A stretch of DNA of 6,350 nt from Burkholderiaceae bacterium (GCA_022701845.1 JAKONS010000444.1:1-6350); one strand, 5' to 3'; shown: positions 1-5,243, numbered from the stretch's first letter. Notes: a model not told the origin generated them from the sequence alone. Program-made: numbers and translations.

Positions 1-472
1 GCTCGATGCTCGGCGGCCAGCCCTGCAGGCCGCGGCGGATCGCCAGGTCGAAGCGGCCGACCACCCGCGCCGGCGCGGCGGTGCTGGTGACCACCTGCGG
101 CTCGATGCCGGGGTGCCGGGCCACGAAGTCGGGCAGTCGCGGAATCAGCCAGCGCACCGCGAACGAGGGCCGCACGTCGATGCGCACCGCGCGCGGCGCC
201 GCGCGGCGGGTCAGCGCATCGGCGGCCGCGCCGATCTGCGCCAGCGCACCCGCGGCTTCGGCGAAGAAGGCCTGCCCGGCGGCGGTCAGCACCACCTGGC
301 GCACCCGCCGCTCGAACAGCGGCAGGCCCAGATGCGATTCGAGGCTTTTGACCTGCCGGCTCACCGCGCTGTGGGTGACGTGGAGTTCCGCTGCGGCCCG
401 TGTGAAGCTCTGGTGGCGGGCGGCGGCGACGAATGCGCGCACGGCATTCAAGGGCGGCAGACGGTCGGACAT
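1..472 (-). CDS. LysR-family transcriptional regulator, GcvA-like (partial, 3' end outside window)
   Basis: This is the N-terminal 157 residues of a LysR-type DNA-binding regulator, cut at the left window edge; LysR proteins are usually about 300 aa. The winged helix-turn-helix is clear. The start has the GcvA-like pattern RLPPLNAVRAF, the HTH follows at about residues 21-45 (SFTRAAAELHVTHSAVSRQV), and then LESHLGLPLFERR and LTAAGQAFF. The beginning of the effector-binding domain follows (VRIDVRPSFAVRWLIPRLPDF, about 97-116), a typical GcvA-subgroup pattern. I chose the ATG at 472 because homologues begin just before RLPPLN. An in-frame ATG at 493 would add seven residues encoded by the operator palindrome. 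Neither start has a good Shine-Dalgarno. The gene is divergent from an MFS transporter and probably controls it and itself. The effector cannot be read from the sequence. Confidence 0.9.
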   Translation of the reverse strand, partial: MSDRLPPLNAVRAFVAAARHQSFTRAAAELHVTHSAVSRQVKSLESHLGLPLFERRVRQVVLTAAGQAFFAEAAGALAQIGAAADALTRRAAPRAVRIDVRPSFAVRWLIPRLPDFVARHPGIEPQVVTSTAAPARVVGRFDLAIRRGLQGWPPSIE

Positions 473-493
473 GCGTGCGATTTTTGCACGCAT
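471..493. promoter_or_regulatory. Perfect inverted repeat with LysR-box (T-N11-A) form, candidate operator
   Basis: The two arms ATGCGTGC (471-478) and GCACGCAT (486-493) are exact reverse complements around a 7-bp AT-rich spacer. T476 and A488 give the T-N11-A spacing with interrupted dyad that is typical of LysR-regulator sites. It lies in the gap between the divergent lysR and MFS genes and overlaps the lysR start codon. Binding here would therefore be expected to repress lysR and affect the MFS gene, whose ATG begins 55 bp beyond the right arm. The symmetry is seen directly; binding is inferred. Confidence 0.6.
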
Positions 494-548
494 GGCGCGG
501 CGTTAATGTCGTTTGTCACACCGCCCGACGGGGGCGCAGCATGGCGCC

Positions 549-1742
549 ATGACCCGTGCCACCGACGCCGCCCCCGTCCCCACCCCCGTCCCCACCCCCG
601 TCCCCACCCTCGACCGCAGCCGCGAAGCAGCCGTCGCCGACCGCGACTCCCGCCACGCCGCGATCACCCTCGGCGCCACCCTGCCGGGCGACGTGGTGCT
701 GTATCTGCTGCTGCCGATGTTCGCCGCCTCCTTCGGCGTGACCCTGGCCGAGGCCGGCGTGCTGCTGGCCGCCAACCGGCTGGTGCGCATCGGCGGCTAT
801 GGCTGGGTGGTGCGTTTCTATGCCCGCCACGGCGACCGCGCCACCTGCCTGTGGGCGGTGGGCGCCTCGGCGCTGTGCGCGCTCGGCTACGCAACGCTGT
901 CGGGCTTCTGGGCGCTGCTGCCGCTGCGGCTGGTGTGGGGCCTGTCGTTCGCGGCGCTGAACCTGGTGACGCAGGCGCTCGCCACCGCGCTGCCGCTGGG
1001 CGCGGCGGCGCGCACCGGGCGTTCGCGGGCGCTGATCGCCGCCGGGCCGCTGCTGGCATTGCCGGGCGGCGCGGTGATGGCGCAGCTGGTCGGCCCGCGG
1101 GCGATCTTCTTCGTGCTGGCGGCGGTGGCGCTGACCGGCCTGTGGGCGGCGCTGCGCCTGCCCGCCGGCACCGAGCCCACGCCGGCCGCACCGCGGCGGC
1201 GGCTGCGCTTGCCCGGCGCGCTGGATGCCTGGTGCTTCCTCGAGGGCTTCACCCTCGACGGCCTGTTCGTCATCGGCCTGTCGTTCCTCGGCCACGACCT
1301 GCTGCCGGGCAGCGCGGTAGTGGCGGCCGGCATCCTGCTGGCGCTGCGCTACGGCGCCGAGATCGTGCTGAGCCCGGTCGGCGGCCGGCTGGCCGACCGC
1401 TTCGGTGCCGAGCGGCTACTGGTGGCGATGTCGCTGGCGACCGCTGCGGCGCTGGTCGGCTTCGGCGCCGGCGCGGTGTGGAGCTGCGCGGCGGCCATCG
1501 TGGTGCTGCGGGCGCTGCAGCTGCCGCTGGTGGCGCCGATCGTGGTGCGGCGCCATCCGGGGCCGGGCCGGGTGCAGGCGCTGGCGACGCGTTCGGTGTG
1601 GCGAGACATCGGCGCCGGTACCGGGCCGCTGGTGGCCGGCGTGGCGCTGCCGCTGCTACCGGCGGTGTGGATCTACGGCGTGGCGGCGGTGCTGCTGGCG
1701 GCGGCGGCGCTGGCCTGCGGCAGGGAGCCCCGCGCCGATTGA
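549..1742 (+). CDS. Major facilitator superfamily (MFS) transporter
   Basis: This encodes a 397-aa inner-membrane secondary transporter of usual MFS length, with about 12 hydrophobic segments. The N-terminal cytoplasmic stretch of about 40 residues is hydrophilic and contains three PVPT repeats. The first membrane segment begins near ITLGATLPGDVVLYLLLPMF. A motif-A-like loop, GGRLADRFGAERLLV, sits at residues 278-292, between the predicted TM8 and TM9 in the second half. The corresponding first-half loop (around VRFYARHGDR) is degenerate. I chose ATG 549 because a GGGGGC stretch lies about 14 bases upstream and the extra residues from an in-frame TTG at 513 look unnatural. Divergence from a LysR regulator suggests an inducible exporter or permease, but the substrate cannot be predicted. 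The 3' end overlaps the convergent DedA gene by 70 bp. Confidence 0.88.
   Translation: MTRATDAAPVPTPVPTPVPTLDRSREAAVADRDSRHAAITLGATLPGDVVLYLLLPMFAASFGVTLAEAGVLLAANRLVRIGGYGWVVRFYARHGDRATCLWAVGASALCALGYATLSGFWALLPLRLVWGLSFAALNLVTQALATALPLGAAARTGRSRALIAAGPLLALPGGAVMAQLVGPRAIFFVLAAVALTGLWAALRLPAGTEPTPAAPRRRLRLPGALDAWCFLEGFTLDGLFVIGLSFLGHDLLPGSAVVAAGILLALRYGAEIVLSPVGGRLADRFGAERLLVAMSLATAAALVGFGAGAVWSCAAAIVVLRALQLPLVAPIVVRRHPGPGRVQALATRSVWRDIGAGTGPLVAGVALPLLPAVWIYGVAAVLLAAAALACGREPRAD
573..608 (+). repeat. Three tandem copies of a 12-bp unit (PVPT x3) in the MFS N-terminus
   Basis: The 12-bp unit CCCGTCCCCACC occurs three times without a mismatch and encodes Pro-Val-Pro-Thr three times, at residues 9-20 of the transporter. 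Because the unit is a multiple of three, copy changes would lengthen or shorten the cytoplasmic N-terminus without a frameshift. The non-template strand is almost pure C here. Confidence 0.9.
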
Positions 1743-2341
1743 CGCCGGCTCCAGGCCCAGACGCCGGCACCGGCCGCGCCCATCGCCGCCAGCGCCGCCG
1801 CGATCGACGACAGCGGCACGGCCGACAACCAGGCCAGCGCCGCCTCGACCTGCTTGCCCATCAGCGCGCCGGCGCCGACGAAGACCAGCGTCCAGATCAG
1901 CGCCGACACCGATTCGGCCACCAGGAAGCGGCGCAGCGACATGCCCATCGCGCCGGCCATCGGCGGCGCCACCGCCGACACGCCCGGCACGAACTTCGCC
2001 GCCAGCAGCGCACCGGCGCCCCAGCGCCGCATGGTGAGCGCGCCGCGCTCGGCGCAGTCGCCGCCGGCCTGGCCGCGGCACACCAGGCGCATCACCCGCG
2101 CGCCATGGCGCCGGCCGGCCCAGAACCACACGCCGTCGCCCAGCAGATTGGCCAGCACCGACAGCGCGACCAGCACCGCCAGGCAGAGCGGCGACATCAG
2201 CCCGGCGGCGGCCAGCGCACCGGTGGCCATCAGCAGCGGCGCGGCCGGCGCCGGCAGGCCGACCCGCGCCGCCGCGGTAACGCCCAGCACCAGCCAGGGG
2301 CCGTGCTGGAGCAACAGTGCGGGGAGGGCGGCGGTGGTCAT
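1673..2341 (-). CDS. DedA/VTT-domain (SNARE-associated) inner-membrane protein
   Basis: This 222-aa polytopic membrane protein belongs to the DedA (VTT) family, linked in other bacteria to lipid-carrier flipping, membrane homeostasis and antimicrobial tolerance. Visible signatures are GLPAPAAPLLMATGALAAAG (28-47), GDGVWFWAGRRHG (68-80) and the hallmark AKFVPGVSAVAPPMAGAMGMS (115-135). Cysteines C88 and C96 and the GLPxPAxP pattern are, from memory, characteristic of a DedA subfamily often fused to a C-terminal rhodanese domain. No rhodanese follows here: the protein ends in an Ala/Ser-rich tail after about residue 200. I chose ATG 2341 because upstream sequence in the same frame is pyrimidine-derived and unlike a protein. 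No clear Shine-Dalgarno is seen. The last 70 bp overlap the convergent MFS gene. Confidence 0.87.
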   Translation of the reverse strand: MTTAALPALLLQHGPWLVLGVTAAARVGLPAPAAPLLMATGALAAAGLMSPLCLAVLVALSVLANLLGDGVWFWAGRRHGARVMRLVCRGQAGGDCAERGALTMRRWGAGALLAAKFVPGVSAVAPPMAGAMGMSLRRFLVAESVSALIWTLVFVGAGALMGKQVEAALAWLSAVPLSSIAAALAAMGAAGAGVWAWSRRQSARGSLPQASAAAASSTAATP

Positions 2342-2359
2342 GGGCGGGTCCGGATCGAC

Positions 2360-2401
2360 GAGGGAGAAATGGAAGGGAAAGAAAAGGAAAGGAACGGGGA
2401 G
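2360..2401. other. Purine-rich (plus) / pyrimidine-rich (minus) tract between two minus-strand genes
   Basis: Of 42 bases, 40 are purines on the plus strand; T2370 and C2395 are the only interruptions, and 2371-2394 is an unbroken 24-base purine run. It is one of the most A-rich spots in an otherwise GC-dominated window. On the minus strand it forms the C/U-rich leader of the DedA gene and also the tail behind the hairpin that follows the small secreted-protein gene. Confidence 0.8.
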
Positions 2402-2414
2402 CGGCGAAGGCCGC
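2401..2414 (-). terminator. Short hairpin followed by a pyrimidine tract, candidate terminator of the small secreted-protein gene
   Basis: Read on the minus strand, a GCGGC-CTTC-GCCGC hairpin (5-bp stem, 4-base loop) begins 6 bases after the TGA at 2421-2423. It is followed by a C/T tract with several T-runs (TTCC, TTTCC, TTTTC, TTTCCC). This resembles an intrinsic terminator, but the T-tract is broken by C and the stem is short, so termination may be partial. Confidence 0.4.
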
Positions 2415-2420
2415 CGGGAA

Positions 2421-2756
2421 TCAGAGCAGCGGGTGCGCGGCGCGCAGCGCGACCGGCCGGGTGCCGTCGCCTTCGCCCAGCGGCGCGACCAGGGTGCCGG
2501 CCTCGTGCGCCAGGGTGGTCGCATCGCGCACTTCGGCGCGGGTCCGGGCGCTGGTGGCCTGCGGTGCCACCGGGCCGTAGTTCTCGCCGAACACGCTCTC
2601 GACGCGGTTGCCGGCCTGCGCCTGCTCGGTGCCGGCGCGCACCGGGGCGCGGCTGGAAGTCTGGGCCTGGGCCGGCATCGCGGCGACGGTGCCGAGCAGG
2701 GTGAGGGCGGCGGCGGCGAAGGCGTTGCGGCTGTAGAGGGTGCGGCTGGTGGTCAT
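2421..2756 (-). CDS. Small predicted secreted/periplasmic protein, function unknown
   Basis: This 111-aa protein has a textbook Sec signal peptide: basic start (MTTSRTLYSRN), hydrophobic core (AFAAAALTLLGTVAAM) and probable signal-peptidase cleavage after A31 (AQA before Q32). The mature part of about 80 residues is hydrophilic, has no cysteine and no membrane segment, and contains VESVFGENYGPVAP and a later RTRAEVRDATTLAHEAGTLV stretch. The latter vaguely recalls short betaproteobacterial DUF4148-type secreted proteins, but I cannot assign the family. The start at ATG 2756 is supported by the signal peptide and an AAGAAGAA Shine-Dalgarno-like stretch a few bases upstream. It is divergent from the creatininase-family gene and likely a single-gene transcript, with a hairpin directly after its stop. 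Confidence 0.8.
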   Translation of the reverse strand: MTTSRTLYSRNAFAAAALTLLGTVAAMPAQAQTSSRAPVRAGTEQAQAGNRVESVFGENYGPVAPQATSARTRAEVRDATTLAHEAGTLVAPLGEGDGTRPVALRAAHPLL

Positions 2757-2765
2757 GGTGTTCTT

Positions 2766-2791
2766 CTTGGAGATGTCTTGGAGATGTCTTG
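2766..2791 (-). repeat. Tandem 11-bp direct repeat in the leader of the small secreted-protein gene
   Basis: CTTGGAGATGT (plus strand) occurs twice head to tail at 2766-2776 and 2777-2787, followed by a 4-base start of a third copy (2788-2791). On the gene's own strand this is ACATCTCCAAG twice, lying 10 to 35 bases upstream of the ATG and just before the Shine-Dalgarno. It could be a slippage duplication or a repeated RNA or protein contact site. Confidence 0.75.
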
Positions 2792-2848
2792 AAAGGGTCT
2801 CGGAGCTGCCCTGGGTACCGTCTGGAGGGGCGGCGATGCGATGGATGG

Positions 2849-2877
2849 ACTTTAGGCGTCGGCCTCCTGCGGATAAA
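2849..2877 (-). promoter_or_regulatory. Weak sigma70-like promoter candidate for the small secreted-protein gene
   Basis: On the minus strand, TTTATC (2872-2877) and TAAAGT (2849-2854) are separated by 17 bp. They match the -35 consensus at 3 of 6 positions and the -10 at 4 of 6. Transcription would start near 2842, giving a leader of roughly 86 bases that contains the 11-bp repeats. The match is poor enough that chance is possible. Confidence 0.22.
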
Positions 2878-2891
2878 GACGCTGAACTGAA

Positions 2892-2922
2892 TAAGATCGT
2901 CCACGTTCTGGCGACAATCGCC
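2892..2922 (+). promoter_or_regulatory. Candidate promoter/operator zone upstream of the creatininase-family gene
   Basis: This A/T-richer patch in the 213-bp divergent gap (2757-2969) holds a TAAGAT -10-like hexamer (2892-2897) and a GACAAT -10-like hexamer (2913-2918). The second lies inside a perfect 5-bp inverted repeat, GGCGA-CAA-TCGCC (2910-2922). No good -35 stands at 16-18 bp from either hexamer. Its position 50-80 bases before the ATG at 2970 fits a promoter. Confidence 0.3.
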
Positions 2923-2969
2923 GCCCTCATCCGTACCGGCACGCCCCGCCACCGACCCGAGACCGACCG

Positions 2970-3824
2970 ATGCACACGTCCCCGCCGGACACCGCGCCAG
3001 GCCGCCTGCCCAGCCGCTACTGGGCCGACCTGCGCACCACCGACTTCGACCGCGCGGCCCAGGATGGAACACTGGCGCGCACCCTCGCGGTGCTGCCGGT
3101 GGCCGCGGTCGAGCAGCACGGCCCGCATCTGCCGCTGGGCGTGGATACGACCTTGGTCGACGGCGTGGTCGCCGCCGCGCTGCCGCTGCTGCCGGCGGCG
3201 CTGCCGGTGCTGGTGCTGCCGACCCAGGCCGTCGGCTTCAGCCCGGAGCACGCCTCCTTCGCCGGCACCCTGGGCCTGCGCGCCGAGACGGTGATCCGCC
3301 TGTGGACCGAGATCGGCGAGGCGGTGGCGCGCAGCGGGGTGCGCTCGCTGCTGCTGCTCAACGGCCACGGCGGCAACGTCGGCCTGCTCGACGTGGTGGG
3401 GCGCGACCTGCGGGCGCGCTGCGGGCTCACCGTGTGGTCGTCGAGCTGGTTCGCGCTGCCGCAGCCGCCGGCGGTGGCGGCGCTGTTCCCGCCGCGCGAG
3501 CACCGCTGGGGCATCCACGCCGGCGACATCGAGACCTCGATGATGCTGGCGCTGCGGCCGGACCGGGTCGACATGGACGCGGCGCGCGATTTCGCCTCCG
3601 CCTCGCAAGCTCGCGCCGGCCGCTACACCCTGCTGGCCGACGGCCGCAGCGCCAAGCTGTCGTGGGCCATGGAGGACTACAACCCGCAGGGCGCGGTGGG
3701 CAATGCCGCCGCCGCCACCGCCGACAAGGGCCGGGCGCTGGTCGATGCCGCGGCGGAGCAGCTGGCGCTGCTGCTGCAGGAGATCTGCCGCTTCGATCGA
3801 TCGGCCGAAGCGCTCCAGAGGTAA
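2970..3824 (+). CDS. Creatininase-family metal-dependent amidohydrolase
   Basis: This 284-aa cytoplasmic enzyme (no signal peptide) belongs to the creatininase family, which hydrolyses amide bonds, often in cyclic or formylated compounds, using divalent metals. The family landmarks appear in order: LPVAAVEQHGPHLPLGVDT (42-60), LLLLNGHGGN (127-136) and HAGDIETSMMLAL (183-195). E48, H50, D59, H133 and E188 are the likely metal or catalytic residues. True creatininase has NGHYEN where this protein has NGHGGN, so its substrate is more likely something other than creatinine, as in MftE- or ArfB-like members of the family. The ATG at 2970 gives a plausible N-terminus (RYWADLRTTDF near residue 16). 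The Shine-Dalgarno is weak. The neighbours give no pathway, so the substrate remains unknown. Confidence 0.88.
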   Translation: MHTSPPDTAPGRLPSRYWADLRTTDFDRAAQDGTLARTLAVLPVAAVEQHGPHLPLGVDTTLVDGVVAAALPLLPAALPVLVLPTQAVGFSPEHASFAGTLGLRAETVIRLWTEIGEAVARSGVRSLLLLNGHGGNVGLLDVVGRDLRARCGLTVWSSSWFALPQPPAVAALFPPREHRWGIHAGDIETSMMLALRPDRVDMDAARDFASASQARAGRYTLLADGRSAKLSWAMEDYNPQGAVGNAAAATADKGRALVDAAAEQLALLLQEICRFDRSAEALQR

Positions 3825-3883
3825 CAATAGTTTCGGCGGGGTCGCGCAGGCGGTTTCCGGCACATCCGTTGCTACAGGGATGC

Positions 3884-4204
3884 ATGCCCCAAGCCCGTGT
3901 TCTCGCCGTTCCGCCCGCTTCCTCCGCCCGCCCGCCCGCGCTTGCCGCGCCGGGCTCTCGCGAGGACCTGCGAGCGCGAGAGACGTCGGGTTTGCACGGG
4001 CAGCTCGAAGGCCTGCTGGCCGGCCTGCGCCTCGACATCGCCTGGCTCGACCGCTGCCTGGCCGAGCAGGCCTCCACCGCCGGCAACGACGACGCCGCGC
4101 GCACCCTGCGGCTGGAGATGCGCATCCGCTGCGACGGCATGGGCGACCAGCTCGACCAGGTCACCGCGCACCTGGACCGCATCGTCGGCCAGCTGCGCCA
4201 GTGA
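3884..4204 (+). CDS. Hypothetical 106-aa protein, probably helical
   Basis: I do not recognise this protein. The first 35 residues are Pro/Ala/Arg-rich and probably disordered. From about residue 38 to the end, regularly spaced leucines (LHGQLEGLLAGLRLDIAWLD, then RTLRLEMRIRCDGMGDQLDQ and VTAHLDRIVGQLRQ) suggest two or three amphipathic helices, possibly a coiled-coil or helical hairpin. It has two cysteines, C58 and C83, and no signal peptide or membrane segment. Coding is supported by strong G/C at third positions through the helical part and an AGGGA stretch 3 bases before ATG 3884, though that spacing is short. An ATG at 3880 is in another frame that reads into unlikely sequence. The gene lies 59 bp after the creatininase-family gene and 76 bp before psd. 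Confidence 0.68.
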   Translation: MPQARVLAVPPASSARPPALAAPGSREDLRARETSGLHGQLEGLLAGLRLDIAWLDRCLAEQASTAGNDDAARTLRLEMRIRCDGMGDQLDQVTAHLDRIVGQLRQ

Positions 4205-4228
4205 CGCCGGCCGGCCCGCGCCCGCGCA

Positions 4229-4234
4229 TAGAAT
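4229..4234 (+). promoter_or_regulatory. -10-like hexamer TAGAAT upstream of psd
   Basis: TAGAAT matches the sigma70 -10 consensus at 5 of 6 positions and is a rare A/T-rich island in this stretch. It lies 46 bases before the psd start and 24 bases after the stop of the preceding gene. The only -35-like element, GTGACG at 4201-4206, is 22 bp away, which is too far for a standard promoter. psd may have its own start site here; support is modest. Confidence 0.35.
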
Positions 4235-4280
4235 CCCGCGACCGCGCGCCCGCCGGGCGGCATCCACCGGACCCACGCCC

Positions 4281-5132
4281 TTGCACCCACGCCTGCCCGT
4301 TCTGCCGCAATACGCGCTGCCCAAGAAGGCGCTGACCCGTTTCGCCGGCCGTGTCGCCGGCCACGAGGGCGGCGCCCGCACCGCGGGGCTGATCCGCTGG
4401 TTCATCCGCAAATACGGTGTCGACATGTCCGAGGCGGCCGACCCGAACCCGGCGCACTACGCCACCTTCAACGATTTCTTCACCCGCGCGCTGCGCGAGG
4501 GCGTCCGGCCGATCGCCGACACCGCGCTGGTGAGCCCGGTCGACGGCGCCATCAGCCAGTTCGGCCCGATCACCGACGACCAGCTGTTCCAGGCCAAGGG
4601 CCACCGCTACTCTACCCAGGCGCTGGTCGGCGGCGACGCCGCGCTGGCCCGGCGTTTCGCCAACGGCCATTTCGCCACCATCTACCTCAGCCCGCGCGAC
4701 TACCACCGCATCCACATGCCCTGCGACGGCGTGCTGCAGCGCATGGTCTATGTGCCGGGCGACCTGTTCTCGGTGAACCCGGTCACCGCGCGCGGCGTGC
4801 CGGGGCTGTTCGCCCGCAACGAACGGGTGGTGTGCGTGTTCGAGGGGCCTGCCGGGCCGTTCGTGCTGGTGCTGGTGGGCGCCACCATCGTCGGCAGCAT
4901 GGCGACGGTCTGGCATGGCGCGCTCAAGCTGCCGCGCGGTTCGCAGGTGCGCAGCTGGGACTACCCCGCGGGCGAGGTGGTGCTCAAGAAGGGCGAGGAG
5001 ATGGGCCGCTTCATGCTCGGCTCCACCGTGGTGCTGCTGTTTCCCGACGCCGCGCTGCAGTTCGAGCCCGGCTGGGCGCCTGCCGGCGCGGTGCGCCTGG
5101 GCGAACCGATGGCCGATTGGCCGAAGTCCTGA
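4281..5132 (+). CDS. psd: Phosphatidylserine decarboxylase proenzyme
   Basis: This inner-membrane enzyme converts phosphatidylserine to phosphatidylethanolamine plus CO2, the last step of PE synthesis. It cleaves itself into a large beta chain and a short alpha chain with an N-terminal pyruvoyl group. The 283-aa product shows RLPVLPQYALPKKALTRFAG (4-23), FNDFFTRAL (63-71), VSPVDGAIS (84-92), YHRIHMPCDG (141-150) and the FMLGSTVVLLF processing site (244-254). D88, H145 and S248 form the expected triad. The D-to-H spacing of 57 equals that of E. coli D90/H147. Cleavage should fall between G247 and S248. The start is TTG 4281: it gives the usual N-terminus just before RLxVLPQY, no in-frame ATG lies nearby, and the frame further upstream runs through the preceding gene. 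The Shine-Dalgarno is poor. Confidence 0.95.
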   Translation: MHPRLPVLPQYALPKKALTRFAGRVAGHEGGARTAGLIRWFIRKYGVDMSEAADPNPAHYATFNDFFTRALREGVRPIADTALVSPVDGAISQFGPITDDQLFQAKGHRYSTQALVGGDAALARRFANGHFATIYLSPRDYHRIHMPCDGVLQRMVYVPGDLFSVNPVTARGVPGLFARNERVVCVFEGPAGPFVLVLVGATIVGSMATVWHGALKLPRGSQVRSWDYPAGEVVLKKGEEMGRFMLGSTVVLLFPDAALQFEPGWAPAGAVRLGEPMADWPKS

Positions 5133-5141
5133 ACCGCTCCT

Positions 5142-5156
5142 AGCTTTCAGAAAGCT
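5142..5156. repeat. 15-bp palindrome just after psd
   Basis: AGCTTTC-A-GAAAGCT is a perfect 7-bp inverted repeat around one central base, starting 9 bases after the psd stop. As RNA it can form a 6-bp stem with a CAG loop. No T-tract follows. It may be a 3' stabilising hairpin or a protein-binding dyad. Confidence 0.5.
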
Positions 5157-5192
5157 GACAGGGCTGGCGAAAACGCCCGAAACCGCGCAATA

Positions 5193-5223
5193 CCGGGCAC
5201 CGGGCCGGTGCGCGTGTGCCCGG
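5193..5223. terminator. GC-rich hairpin between psd and the TctC gene, candidate terminator or attenuator
   Basis: CCGGGCAC (5193-5200) and GTGCCCGG (5216-5223) are perfect 8-bp arms around a 15-base loop. A second perfect 5-bp hairpin, CACCG-GGC-CGGTG (5198-5210), shares bases with the left arm, so the two stems exclude each other. There is no run of T after either on either strand, so a classical intrinsic terminator is not certain. Confidence 0.4.
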
Positions 5224-5243
5224 CATAGGTGTTTACACGGTGA

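Noticed and set aside
541..550. The 10-bp palindrome ATGGCGCCAT at the MFS start, repeated at 5248-5257 before the TctC gene
   Set aside because: GGCGCC-centred palindromes are expected often in such GC-rich DNA, and a related one occurs inside the DedA gene near 2100. Two intergenic copies are not enough to call a shared operator.
113..2704. A very long plus-strand open frame (over 860 codons) running across the lysR, MFS, DedA and small secreted-protein genes
   Set aside because: The predicted protein is Arg/Ala/Gly/Pro-rich with no domain, and it crosses four well-supported genes. In DNA this GC-rich, stop codons are rare in shadow frames.
3791..3810. Palindromic stretch with GATCGATC near the end of the creatininase-family gene as a possible terminator
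   Set aside because: It lies inside the coding sequence, the longer symmetry is imperfect, and no T-tract follows.
2421..3863. A long minus-strand open frame that continues upstream from the small secreted protein, antisense to the creatininase-family gene
   Set aside because: Only the last 111 codons look like protein, with a signal peptide and a ribosome-binding site at 2756. The rest is His/Gln/Arg-rich shadow sequence.
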